A DNA stretch of 64,000 nucleotides, from positions 62,001 through 126,000 of the forward strand of contig NZ_JAPZDS010000012.1 in assembly GCF_029813115.1 (NCBI RefSeq). Direction: 5' to 3'. This stretch comes from Aureimonas sp. SK2. Its GTDB lineage: Bacteria > Pseudomonadota > Alphaproteobacteria > Rhizobiales > Rhizobiaceae. Made by a program: the position numbers and the translations under genes. Shown piece after piece: positions 29,300-37,615 of the stretch. Every line of letters begins with the position of its first letter. Within the stretch, counting starts at the first letter, position 1. The notes under the pieces were generated by a model that was not told the DNA's origin, did not search any database, and saw only the letters and a list, made by a program, of their open reading frames with translations.

Positions 29300-29321
29300 C
29301 CCGCATCGGCGACGATGCGGG
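29300..29321 (+). other. Hairpin in the chvI upstream region
   Basis: A perfect 9-bp stem (CCCGCATCG / CGATGCGGG) with a GCGA loop lies about 76 bases before the chvI ATG. No T-run follows. It could be part of the chvI leader RNA or a weak terminator for the preceding gene. Confidence 0.5.
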
Positions 29322-29397
29322 CACGAAGCGTTCGGGCGCCCCTCTTTCGGGTTTCCATGGCGCGCTGGCCGCTGGCTGGAATAGGAGTTGAGACGAA

Positions 29398-30102
29398 ATG
29401 CCGACGATCGCGCTGGTGGATGACGACCGCAACATCCTGACTTCGGTGTCGATCGCGCTGGAGAACGAGGGCTATCGCGTCGAGACCTATACCGACGGCG
29501 CCTCGGCGCTGGAGGGCCTGTCCGCCCGCCCGCCGCATCTGGCGATCTTCGACATCAAGATGCCGCGCATGGACGGCATGGAGCTTCTGCGGCGCCTGCG
29601 CCAGAAGAGCGACCTTCCCGTGATCTTCCTTACCTCCAAGGACGAGGAGATCGACGAGTTGTTCGGCCTCAAGATGGGCGCCGACGACTATATCCGCAAA
29701 CCCTTCTCGCAGCGTCTCCTGGTCGAGCGCGTGCGCGCCATCCTGCGTCGCGGCGCCCCGCGCGAGGCCGTCGGCGGCAAGCCGGGCGCGGTCGCCGAGG
29801 CTTCGCTGGAGCGCGGCCAGCTCGTGATGGACCAGGAGCGCCACACCTGCACCTGGATGGGTCAACCGGTGACGCTGACTGTCACCGAGTTCCTCATCCT
29901 CCATTCGCTGGCGCAGCGGCCCGGCGTCGTGAAGAGCCGCGACGCGCTGATGGACGCGGCCTACGACGAGCAGGTCTATGTCGACGACCGCACCATCGAC
30001 AGCCACATCAAGCGCCTGCGCAAGAAGTTCAAGGCGATCGACGACGACTTCGACATGATCGAGACGCTCTACGGCGTGGGCTACCGCTTCCGCGAAGTCT
30101 GA
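29398..30102 (+). CDS. chvI: Two-component response regulator ChvI
   Basis: ChvI is the OmpR-type regulator of the ChvG/ChvI (ExoS/ChvI, BvrS/BvrR) system controlling envelope, acid response and host interaction in rhizobia and brucellae. The 234-residue protein has a receiver domain with acidic pocket VDDD, phospho-Asp52 in [11 protein letters not shown] and KPF, then a winged-helix domain ([52 protein letters not shown]). The ATG has AGGAG upstream. The cognate kinase gene follows 13 bases later. Confidence 0.96.
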   Translation: MPTIALVDDDRNILTSVSIALENEGYRVETYTDGASALEGLSARPPHLAIFDIKMPRMDGMELLRRLRQKSDLPVIFLTSKDEEIDELFGLKMGADDYIRKPFSQRLLVERVRAILRRGAPREAVGGKPGAVAEASLERGQLVMDQERHTCTWMGQPVTLTVTEFLILHSLAQRPGVVKSRDALMDAAYDEQVYVDDRTIDSHIKRLRKKFKAIDDDFDMIETLYGVGYRFREV

Positions 30103-30115
30103 CGGACGGTCGGGC

Positions 30116-31909
30116 TTGTCGGCGACGGGCACAGGCGAGGCGGCGCGCGGCGCGGTGCGGAGGCGCGTCCTGCGCTGGAAGCGCGCGCCCTTCGTGCGGC
30201 GCCTCGCCATCCGCTTCCGCCGCCTGCTCGGCCACTCGATCTTCTCCTCGCTGACGCGGCGCATCGTCTTCCTCAACCTCGTCGCGCTGATCGTCCTCGT
30301 CTCCGGCATCCTCTATCTCAACCAGTTCCGCGCCGGCCTCATCGACGCGCGCGTGGAAAGCCTCCTGACGCAGGGCGAGATCATCGCCAGTGCGATCGCG
30401 TCCTCGGCGACGGTGGAGACCGATTCCATCAACATCGACCCCGAGCGGCTTCTGGAACTTCAGGCCGGCGCGACGCTGCAGCCGAACCCGGACCTGTCGG
30501 AATCGCTGGACTTCCCGATCAACCCCGAGCGTGTCGCCCCGCTCCTGCGACGCCTGATCTCGCCGACCCGCACGCGCGCGCGTCTCTACGACCGCGACGC
30601 CAACCTCATCCTGGATTCGCGCCATCTCTATTCGCGCGGCCAGATCCTGCGCTACGACCTGCCGCCGGTGGAGGGCGAGGAGGAAAGCGGCATCTTCGCC
30701 TGGATCAGCCGCGAGACCGGCAAGCTTCTCGGCCACGGCGATCTGCCGGTCTACAAGGAAACGCCGGGCGGTTCGGGCTCGACCTATCCGGAAGTCATGA
30801 GCGCCCTGACCGGCGGGCCGCGCGCCCTGGTGCGCTCGACGGAGAACGGCGAGCTGATCGTCTCGGTCGCGGTGCCCATCCAGCGCTTCCGTGCCGTGCT
30901 CGGCGTGCTTCTCCTGTCGACGCAGGGCGGGGACATCGACAAGATCGTCCAGGCCGAGCGCATGGCGATCGTGCGCACCTTCGCTGTCGCCGCCCTGGTG
31001 ACGGTGATCCTGTCGGCGCTTCTCGCCTCCACCATTGCGACCCCGCTCCGGCGCCTCTCGGCCGCCGCCATCCGCGTGCGCCGGGGCGTCACCGCGCGCG
31101 AGGAGATCCCCGACTTCGGCGATCGCGCCGACGAGGTCGGGCATCTCGCCTCCGCCATCCGCGACATGACCAACGCCCTCTACGCTCGGATGGACGCGAT
31201 CGAAAGCTTCGCGGCCGACGTCAGCCACGAGCTGAAGAACCCTCTCACCTCGCTCCGCTCGGCCGTCGAGACGCTGCCGCTCGCGCGCAACGAGAACTCG
31301 CGCGAGCGCCTGCTCGCGGTCATCCAGCACGACGTGAGGCGCCTCGATCGGCTGATCACCGACATCGCCGACGCCTCGCGCCTCGACGCGGAGCTCGCTC
31401 GCGAGGTCGCTGGCGAGGTCGATCTCGCCGGTCTCGTCGGTTCGGTGGTGGACGGCGCGCGCGCGCATCTGAAGCCCGGCCAGACGATCGCGATCGATCT
31501 CACCGTCGCGCCGCCGCCGGCGGGCAAGAGCTACAAGGTCGCCGGCCATGACCTGCGCCTCAGCCAGGTCTTCACCAACCTGATCGACAACGCCCGGTCC
31601 TTCGTGCCGGAGATGGGCGGGCGGATCACGGTCCATCTCCAGCGCCGCCCCCGCGACTGTGTCGTCACCATCGAGGACAACGGGCCGGGCATCCAAGCCG
31701 AGAAGATCGACCGCATCTTCGAGCGCTTCTACACCGACCGCCCCGGGGCCGAATCCTTCGGCCAGAATTCCGGCCTCGGCCTGTCGATCTCGCGCCAGAT
31801 CGTCGAGGCCCATGGCGGGACGATTTTTGCCGAGAACATCCCGGACGCCGGAGCGGCGGGCGGCATCGCGGGCGCCCGGTTCATCGTGAAGCTTCCGGCC
31901 GAGACGTGA
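30116..31909 (+). CDS. chvG: Two-component sensor histidine kinase ChvG
   Basis: ChvG (ExoS/BvrS) is the inner-membrane kinase for ChvI. The 597-residue protein has a basic N-terminus, TM1 (RRIVFLNLVALIVLVSGILYLNQF), a periplasmic sensor region of about 220 residues, TM2 (TFAVAALVTVILSALLAS) and a HAMP domain. The kinase core has phospho-His371 in ADVSHELKNPLTSL, N box QVFTNLIDNARSF, and G boxes IEDNGPGI and GLGLSI. The start is TTG at 30116, 13 bases after chvI. Its stop overlaps the hprK start (GTGA). Confidence 0.94.
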   Translation: MSATGTGEAARGAVRRRVLRWKRAPFVRRLAIRFRRLLGHSIFSSLTRRIVFLNLVALIVLVSGILYLNQFRAGLIDARVESLLTQGEIIASAIASSATVETDSINIDPERLLELQAGATLQPNPDLSESLDFPINPERVAPLLRRLISPTRTRARLYDRDANLILDSRHLYSRGQILRYDLPPVEGEEESGIFAWISRETGKLLGHGDLPVYKETPGGSGSTYPEVMSALTGGPRALVRSTENGELIVSVAVPIQRFRAVLGVLLLSTQGGDIDKIVQAERMAIVRTFAVAALVTVILSALLASTIATPLRRLSAAAIRVRRGVTAREEIPDFGDRADEVGHLASAIRDMTNALYARMDAIESFAADVSHELKNPLTSLRSAVETLPLARNENSRERLLAVIQHDVRRLDRLITDIADASRLDAELAREVAGEVDLAGLVGSVVDGARAHLKPGQTIAIDLTVAPPPAGKSYKVAGHDLRLSQVFTNLIDNARSFVPEMGGRITVHLQRRPRDCVVTIEDNGPGIQAEKIDRIFERFYTDRPGAESFGQNSGLGLSISRQIVEAHGGTIFAENIPDAGAAGGIAGARFIVKLPAET

Positions 31910-32376
31910 GCGAAGCCGCCAACGTCCACGCCACCGCGCTGCGGCTTGACGGACGCGGGCTCCTCGTCCGCGGGCCTTCGGGAAGCGGCAAGTCGTCGCT
32001 TGCCCTGTCCGTGCTGCGCCGGGCGGAAGCTGCGGGGCTCGAAGCGGCGCTGGTGGCCGACGACCAGGTCCTTATCCATCACGAGAGCGGCTTCCTCGTC
32101 GCCCGTGCGCCGAAGGCGATCGCCGGGCTGATCGAGATCCGGGGCGTCGGCATTCTGACCGAGCGCCACGTAGCGGAGACGCGCCTCCACCTCGTCGTGG
32201 ACCTCGGTCCACGCGACCGCATCGAGCGCCTGCCCGATCCCGGCGAAAGGGTCGAGGTCGCGGGCCTCGGCCTGCGGCGGATCCGTCTGCCCGAGCGCGA
32301 TCCCGCCTTCGGAGCCGACGTGCTCCTGACACTCGCAGGCTCCGACGCCTTCTGGAAAGGCAGTCCTGCCTCCTGA
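31906..32376 (+). CDS. hprK: HPr kinase/phosphorylase, short alphaproteobacterial form
   Basis: HprK phosphorylates HPr on serine. The 156-residue protein keeps only the C-terminal catalytic domain: Walker A GPSGSGKSSLALSVL, LVADDQVLIHHES and the signature IEIRGVGILTERHVAETRLHLVVDL. Alphaproteobacterial HprK normally lacks the N-terminal domain, so this length is not a truncation. The GTG start overlaps the chvG stop by four bases, tying the two-component system to PTS control. Confidence 0.93.
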   Translation: MSEAANVHATALRLDGRGLLVRGPSGSGKSSLALSVLRRAEAAGLEAALVADDQVLIHHESGFLVARAPKAIAGLIEIRGVGILTERHVAETRLHLVVDLGPRDRIERLPDPGERVEVAGLGLRRIRLPERDPAFGADVLLTLAGSDAFWKGSPAS

Positions 32377-32557
32377 TTCTGCATTGCAGCAGAACGGCTC
32401 CCAGCTTCGTGAGCAGCCCGCACCCCTTGTCGCACAGGCTCTTCGCCCGCTTTTGGAAAGATTCCGAGTGTTGTGTCGTGCTGCGTCTTGCAGCAATCTG
32501 GCCGCAAGCGCACAATCCTCTGCTCAAGCAAGCGGCGGAGCCCGGGATGTTCGGCGT
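32377..32557 (+). other. hprK-EIIA gap with two short hairpins
   Basis: The 181-base gap contains TTCTGC-attgca-GCAGAA at 32378-32395 directly after the hprK stop and TGCTGC-gtctt-GCAGCA near 32478-32494. Both carry TTGCAGCA. No T-run follows either. They may modulate read-through or separate expression of hprK from the PTS genes. A longer ORF through the gap lacks homology. Confidence 0.45.
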
Positions 32558-32959
32558 ATGATTGGACTGGTGCTGGTGACGCATGGCCAGCTCGCGCGTG
32601 AATTCAAGCTCGCCGTCGAGCATGTGGTCGGCCGCCAGGAGGCGTTCGAGACGATCTGCATCGGGCCGGACGACGACATGGAGCAGCGACGCCTCGACAT
32701 TCTCCAGGCGGTGCGGGACGCCGAACGGGGGAAGGGTGTCATCATCCTGACCGACATGTTCGGCGGCACGCCCTCGAACCTCGCCATCTCCGTGATGGAC
32801 GAGGGCGACATCGACGTCCTGGCGGGCGTCAATCTTCCCATGCTGATCAAGCTCGCCAGCGTGCGCGGCGAGAAGCCGATGGATGCCGCCCTGGTTGCGG
32901 CTCAGGAGGCGGGGCGCAAGTACATCGCCGTCGCCAGTCGCATCCTCAGCGGCAAATAG
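32558..32959 (+). CDS. PTS EIIA component, mannose type (PTS-Ntr phosphorelay)
   Basis: A 133-residue EIIA-Man domain protein (called ManX, PtsL or EIIA-Man in rhizobia). The phosphorylated His is in GLVLVTHGQLAREF, and the family motifs ILTDMFGGTPSNLAISV and VLAGVNLPMLIKLASVR are present. No sugar permease EIIB/EIIC gene is nearby, so it acts in regulation, not sugar import. The ATG at 32558 is the family start; SD is weak. It precedes the HPr gene by 36 bases. Confidence 0.93.
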   Translation: MIGLVLVTHGQLAREFKLAVEHVVGRQEAFETICIGPDDDMEQRRLDILQAVRDAERGKGVIILTDMFGGTPSNLAISVMDEGDIDVLAGVNLPMLIKLASVRGEKPMDAALVAAQEAGRKYIAVASRILSGK

Positions 32960-32995
32960 CTCTTCAACCCCTCACGGAACATCGGCGGCCGAGCC

Positions 32996-33331
32996 ATGGA
33001 CAAGTCAGGACCCCTCACCTCGCCGGCCGATCCCACGCTTCCCGGCTCGTCCTCCGACGGAGCGGTCGAGCAGACCCTGACCATCGTCAACCGCAAGGGC
33101 CTCCATGCCCGCGCCTCCGCCAAGTTCGTCCAGCTCGCCGAGCGGTTCGAATGCGAGATCACCATCTCGCGCGAGGGCCTGTCGGTGGGCGGCCAGTCGA
33201 TCATGGGGCTGATGATGCTGGCCGCCGGCCAGGGCACGACGATCGACATTCGCGCCGAGGGCCAGGACGCTGGCGAGGCCGTCGCGGCCATCGCCGCGCT
33301 GGTGGCGGATCGCTTCGGCGAGGAGTGCTGA
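32996..33331 (+). CDS. HPr / NPr phosphocarrier protein
   Basis: HPr relays phosphate from EI-Ntr to EIIA proteins. The 111-residue protein has a 22-residue variable N-terminus and then the HPr fold: phospho-His in NRKGLHARASAKFV and the regulatory serine in SVGGQSIMGLMMLAAGQG, the site HprK modifies. The hprK-EIIA-HPr grouping between ChvG and AhcY is the standard rhizobial layout. Confidence 0.94.
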   Translation: MDKSGPLTSPADPTLPGSSSDGAVEQTLTIVNRKGLHARASAKFVQLAERFECEITISREGLSVGGQSIMGLMMLAAGQGTTIDIRAEGQDAGEAVAAIAALVADRFGEEC

Positions 33332-33357
33332 CGCCCCCCTGCCAAGCCGCGAGATAA

Positions 33358-33381
33358 CGATATAAGGATTTCCTTATATCG
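33358..33381. promoter_or_regulatory. 24-bp near-perfect palindrome upstream of ahcY (candidate SahR operator)
   Basis: Arms CGATATAAGGA (33358-33368) and TCCTTATATCG (33371-33381) are exact reverse complements separated by TT. The two-base spacer makes it a DNA-binding site rather than an RNA hairpin. It lies 85 bases before the ahcY ATG in otherwise GC-rich DNA. SahR, an ArsR-family regulator of the SAH/methionine cycle in proteobacteria, controls ahcY in relatives; assignment to SahR is inference. Confidence 0.6.
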
Positions 33382-33466
33382 CCGGGCCTGCTAAGGAAGC
33401 GACCAGATCGGCCGCGGCCTGGCAGCTGTCCGCGCGTGCCGTCGCCCGAGCCCAAGGAGCCCTCTC

Positions 33467-34870
33467 ATGATCGCAGCCAATGGCGATTTCGTCGTCAAGG
33501 ATCTCTCGCTGGCCGATTGGGGCCGCAAGGAACTCGACATCGCCGAGACCGAGATGCCGGGCCTCATGGCCTGCCGGGCCGAGTTCGGCGCCGAACAGCC
33601 GCTCAAAGGCGCGCGCATCACCGGCTCGCTCCACATGACCATCCAGACCGCCGTCCTGATCGAGACGCTGCAGGCGCTGGGCGCCAAGGTCCGTTGGGCC
33701 TCCTGCAACATCTTCTCGACGCAGGATCACGCCGCCGCCGCGATCGCCGCGACCGGCACCCCGGTCTTTGCCGTGAAGGGCGAGAGCCTGGAGGAATACT
33801 GGGACTACACCGACCGGATCTTCCAGTGGCCGGACGGCGAGCCCTCGAACATGATCCTCGACGACGGCGGCGACGCCACGATGTACATCCTCCTCGGCGC
33901 CCGCGCCGAGGCCGGCGAGGACATCCTGAAGAACCCCGGCTCCGAGGAGGAGGAAGTCCTCTTCGCGCAGATCCGCAAGCGCCTCGCGGCGACGCCCGGC
34001 TTCTTCGCGCGCCAGCGCGACGCCATCAAGGGCGTGACGGAGGAGACGACCACGGGCGTCAACCGCCTCTATCAGCTGCAGAAGAAGGGGCTTCTCCCCT
34101 TCCCCGCGATCAACGTCAACGACTCGGTGACGAAGTCGAAGTTCGACAACAAGTACGGCTGCAAGGAATCGCTGGTCGACGGCATCCGCCGCGCCACCGA
34201 CGTCATGATGGCCGGCAAGGTCGCGGTGGTCTGCGGCTACGGGGACGTCGGCAAGGGCTCGGCCGCCTCGCTCCAGGGCGCGGGCGCCCGCGTCAAGGTG
34301 ACGGAGGTCGATCCGATCTGCGCGCTCCAGGCGGCGATGGACGGGTTCGAGGTCGTGACCCTGGAGGACGCCGCCCCGACCGCCGACATCATCATCACGA
34401 CGACCGGCAACAAGGACGTGGTGACCCTCGACACGATGCGCATGGTCAAGGACATGTGCATCGTCGGCAATATCGGCCACTTCGACAACGAGATCCAGGT
34501 CGCGGCGCTGCGTAACCTGACCTGGACCAACATCAAGCCGCAGGTCGACATGGTGACCTTCCCCGACGGCAAGCGCATGCTGCTCCTATCGGAAGGCCGC
34601 CTCCTCAACCTCGGCAACGCGACCGGCCATCCGTCCTTCGTGATGTCGGCCTCCTTCACCAACCAGACGCTGGCGCAGATCGAGCTCTTCACCAAGGGCG
34701 ACCAGTATCAGAACCAGGTCTACGTCCTGCCGAAGCACCTCGACGAGAAGGTCGCGCGCCTTCACCTCGACAAGCTCGGCGCAAGGCTCTCGACCCTGTC
34801 GGACGAGCAGGCCGCCTATATCGGCGTGACGCCGCAGGGCCCGTTCAAGGCTGAACACTACCGCTACTGA
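33467..34870 (+). CDS. ahcY: S-adenosylhomocysteine hydrolase
   Basis: AhcY splits S-adenosylhomocysteine into adenosine and homocysteine, relieving product inhibition of methyltransferases. The 467-residue tightly folded NAD enzyme shows [15 protein letters not shown], the [17 protein letters not shown] signature, NAD motif [18 protein letters not shown] and the second signature [10 protein letters not shown] region. The C-terminus ends FKAEHYRY, the NAD-contacting tail. It is probably transcribed from its own promoter near the palindrome at 33358-33381 and ends in a strong terminator. Confidence 0.97.
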   Translation: MIAANGDFVVKDLSLADWGRKELDIAETEMPGLMACRAEFGAEQPLKGARITGSLHMTIQTAVLIETLQALGAKVRWASCNIFSTQDHAAAAIAATGTPVFAVKGESLEEYWDYTDRIFQWPDGEPSNMILDDGGDATMYILLGARAEAGEDILKNPGSEEEEVLFAQIRKRLAATPGFFARQRDAIKGVTEETTTGVNRLYQLQKKGLLPFPAINVNDSVTKSKFDNKYGCKESLVDGIRRATDVMMAGKVAVVCGYGDVGKGSAASLQGAGARVKVTEVDPICALQAAMDGFEVVTLEDAAPTADIIITTTGNKDVVTLDTMRMVKDMCIVGNIGHFDNEIQVAALRNLTWTNIKPQVDMVTFPDGKRMLLLSEGRLLNLGNATGHPSFVMSASFTNQTLAQIELFTKGDQYQNQVYVLPKHLDEKVARLHLDKLGARLSTLSDEQAAYIGVTPQGPFKAEHYRY

Positions 34871-34913
34871 CGGCCTTTCGCCCCTCGCGCGAGGCGTGGG
34901 GACGGATAGCAAG

Positions 34914-34953
34914 ATGGCGCCGGGGGCAACCCCCTCGGCGCCATTTCTTTTTT
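34914..34953 (+). terminator. Intrinsic terminator of ahcY
   Basis: A long GC stem (ATGGCGCCG...CGGCGCCAT with an inner GGGG-CAA-CCCC) between 34914 and 34944 is followed by TTCTTTTTTG. It starts about 43 bases after the ahcY stop and separates it from the downstream divL-like gene. Confidence 0.9.
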
Positions 34954-35080
34954 GCCCACCGTGTCCGTTCCGCGCTTTGCGGACGGTTATCCACCGTTTA
35001 GATTCTCCTCCTGCCCGCCGTTGGGGAGCGGCAGGCATGACGGGGACAATCGCCCTTCTGGGGGCGACTGAAAGGACGCG

Positions 35081-37615
35081 ATGCGGACGCGCGAATCGAT
35101 GGGGGTGGATCGGGGGATCCGCTCGAACGAATCATGTCGAAAAGGCTGGCGGCGCCCGGTGCCCGTCGCCTCGCTCGGCCTCGCGCTTCCCGGCGCCCTG
35201 CTTCTGGCCGTACCCGCCCGCGCGCAAGGGGCTGGCAGTCCCGCGGCCGCCGATCCGCTTCTCTATCTCGCCCTGATCGCCCTCACGATCGGCGCCGCGA
35301 TGATCGCCGCCGTCTGGCTGATCCGCCAGCAGGCCGCCACGGCCGACGAAAACGCCCGGCTGCGTGCCGAACTCGCCGACGCGATGACCGAGGCCGAGCG
35401 CCGCGCGGGGCTCCTCACCGACGACCACCAGCGCCTGCTCGTCTATGCCGGCCAGGGCGCGTCGGACGTGATCGGCGCTCTGCCCAAGAACCTCGGCATC
35501 CCCGCCGAGCCCGCGGCCTTCCTCGCCTTCGAGGCCTGGATGGGAACGGAGGAGGCGCGCCGCCTCGAAGCCGCGATCCTTCAGCTCCGCCACCGCGCCG
35601 AGACCTTCCGCCTGGAGATCGAGCGGCCCGACGGGCGGCTGATTGAGGCGAGCGGACGCACCGTCGGCGCGCTCGCCACCGTGCGCTTCACGCCCCTTTC
35701 GGGCCTGCGCGAGGAACTGGCCGCCCTCAAGGTCGAGCACGCCCGCACCAACGGCATGATCGAGACCATGCAGGCCCTGTTCGACGCCGCCCCCGTGCCG
35801 ATGTGGGTGCGGGACGAGGACGAGCGGCTGATCTGGGTGAACGACGCCTATGCGCGGGCGGTGGATGCTCCCGGCGTCACCAGCGCCGTCACGGGCCAGA
35901 CCGAGTTCCTGAACGAACAGGATCGCGCCCGCATCGTGGTGCAGCGCCGCCATTCCGGCCATTTCGCCGACCGCCTGAGCGCCGTGGTCGAGGCCGACCG
36001 CCGCAACTTCCAGGTCGTGGACGCCGCAGGTCCCTTCGGCTCGGCCGGTCTGGCCGTCGACGTGTCCGACGCCGAGGCGATCCGCCGCGAGCTGACCGAG
36101 ACCGTGCGCTCGCATTCGGAGACGCTGGACCAGCTCACCACCGCCATCGCGCGTTTCGACGAGAAGACGCGCCTTCTCTATCACAACGCCGCCTTCGCGC
36201 GCCTGTTCGACCTCTCGACGACCTATCTCGAGACCGCGCCCGACCATATCGGCATCCTCGACCAGCTCCGCTCGCGCGGCATCCTGCCGGACGACCGCCC
36301 CTTGCGCGACGTCAAGGCCGACATCCTGGCCGCCCACCGCGCCACGCAGCCGACCGAAGCCCTCTGGCACCTGACCGACGGGCGCACGCTCCGCGTCTTC
36401 GCCAGCCCCGAGCCGCGCGGCGGCGCGAGCTGGGTGTTCGAGGACCTGACCGAGAAGCTGCAGCTCGAATCGCGCCTGAACTCGCTGGTCCGCCTCCAGG
36501 GCGAGACGCTGGACTTCCTGCGCGAGGGCGTCGCCGTGTTCGGCCAGGACGGGCGCCTGCGTCTGTCCAACCCGATCTTCGCCGAGCTCTGGGGCCTTTC
36601 GGCTGAGTTCCTCGCCGCCAAGCCCCACATCCGCGCTTTCGCCGCCACCGCCTCCGTGTCGATCCGGCCGGGCCAGGGCAACGAGCCAGGCCCGAGCTGG
36701 GCCACCTTCGCCCATGCCGTCACCGCCTTCGACGAAGGCGCGCGCGAGGCCGAAAGCGGCGAGATCGAGCTCTCCGACGGCCGCGTGCAGGCCTATGGCG
36801 TGGTGCCGCTGCCGGGCGGGCAGACCATGCTCACCTTCACCGACATTTCCGACGCGCGCGAGGCCGAGCGCATGCTGCGCGAGCGGAACGAAGCTCTGGA
36901 GAACGCCGCGCGCCTGAAGAGCGACTTCGTCCAGCACGTCAACTACGAGCTGCGCTCACCGCTCACCAACATCATCGGCTTCTCCGCGCTCCTGCGCTCG
37001 CCCGAGACGGGACCGCTCAACGACCGGCAGTCGGAATATCTCGACTATATCGGCACCTCGACCTCCTCGCTCCTGACCATCGTCAACGACATCCTGGATC
37101 TGGCGACGATCGACGCCGGCATCATGGATCTCGACCTGACGGATGTCGACGTCGCCGGCACCGTGGAGCACGCCGCCGAGGCGGTGCGCGACCGGTTCCG
37201 CGAGAACGACATCATCCTCAACATCGATCTCAGCCGGGCCGGCTCGACCTTCCGGGCCGACGGGCACCGCGTCACGCAGATCCTGTTCAATCTCCTGTCC
37301 AACGCGGCCAACTTCGCTCCGGCCGGCTCGGTGGTGAACCTCAGGGCCGTGCGGAGCAACGGCGAGATGGTGTTCAGCGTCGCCGACCACGGGCCGGGCA
37401 TCGCGCCCGGCGAGGTCGCCCGCCTGTTCGAGCGCTTCGAGACCAACCCGTCGGGCGGCCGCCAGTCCGGCGCCGGACTCGGCCTCTCGATCGTGCGCTC
37501 CTTCGTCGAGCTGCACGGCGGCAAGGTCGAGATCCAGTCCGGTCCGAAGGGCGGCACCACCGTGCTCTGCCGCTTCCCGCTCGCCCGCGACGAACGGGAC
37601 CTCGCCGCCGAATGA
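35081..37615 (+). CDS. divL: DivL-like PAS-domain histidine (pseudo)kinase
   Basis: An 844-residue sensor kinase with an N-terminal membrane anchor (signal-like segment, then PLLYLALIALTIGAAMIAAVWLI). A coiled coil and several PAS-like domains (about residues 220-560) follow, then a kinase core. The H-box reads DFVQHVNYELRSPLTNI, with Tyr622 where other kinases have the phospho-His. The ATPase domain is intact: ILFNLLSNAANFAPAGS (N box), VADHGPGIAPGE and GAGLGLSIV (G boxes). Tyr in this position is the hallmark of Caulobacter DivL, which controls CckA. It is followed by tsaE with four-base overlap. Confidence 0.85.
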   Translation: MRTRESMGVDRGIRSNESCRKGWRRPVPVASLGLALPGALLLAVPARAQGAGSPAAADPLLYLALIALTIGAAMIAAVWLIRQQAATADENARLRAELADAMTEAERRAGLLTDDHQRLLVYAGQGASDVIGALPKNLGIPAEPAAFLAFEAWMGTEEARRLEAAILQLRHRAETFRLEIERPDGRLIEASGRTVGALATVRFTPLSGLREELAALKVEHARTNGMIETMQALFDAAPVPMWVRDEDERLIWVNDAYARAVDAPGVTSAVTGQTEFLNEQDRARIVVQRRHSGHFADRLSAVVEADRRNFQVVDAAGPFGSAGLAVDVSDAEAIRRELTETVRSHSETLDQLTTAIARFDEKTRLLYHNAAFARLFDLSTTYLETAPDHIGILDQLRSRGILPDDRPLRDVKADILAAHRATQPTEALWHLTDGRTLRVFASPEPRGGASWVFEDLTEKLQLESRLNSLVRLQGETLDFLREGVAVFGQDGRLRLSNPIFAELWGLSAEFLAAKPHIRAFAATASVSIRPGQGNEPGPSWATFAHAVTAFDEGAREAESGEIELSDGRVQAYGVVPLPGGQTMLTFTDISDAREAERMLRERNEALENAARLKSDFVQHVNYELRSPLTNIIGFSALLRSPETGPLNDRQSEYLDYIGTSTSSLLTIVNDILDLATIDAGIMDLDLTDVDVAGTVEHAAEAVRDRFRENDIILNIDLSRAGSTFRADGHRVTQILFNLLSNAANFAPAGSVVNLRAVRSNGEMVFSVADHGPGIAPGEVARLFERFETNPSGGRQSGAGLGLSIVRSFVELHGGKVEIQSGPKGGTTVLCRFPLARDERDLAAE

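Noticed and set aside
31906-32376. hprK as a truncated pseudogene, because it is half the length of Gram-positive HprK
   Set aside because: Alphaproteobacterial HprK is normally the short catalytic domain only, and Walker A and the signature region are intact.
33332-33466. SAH or SAM riboswitch before ahcY
   Set aside because: I could not find the conserved core of a SAH riboswitch. The prominent element is a palindrome with a 2-base spacer, which cannot form a normal RNA hairpin loop.
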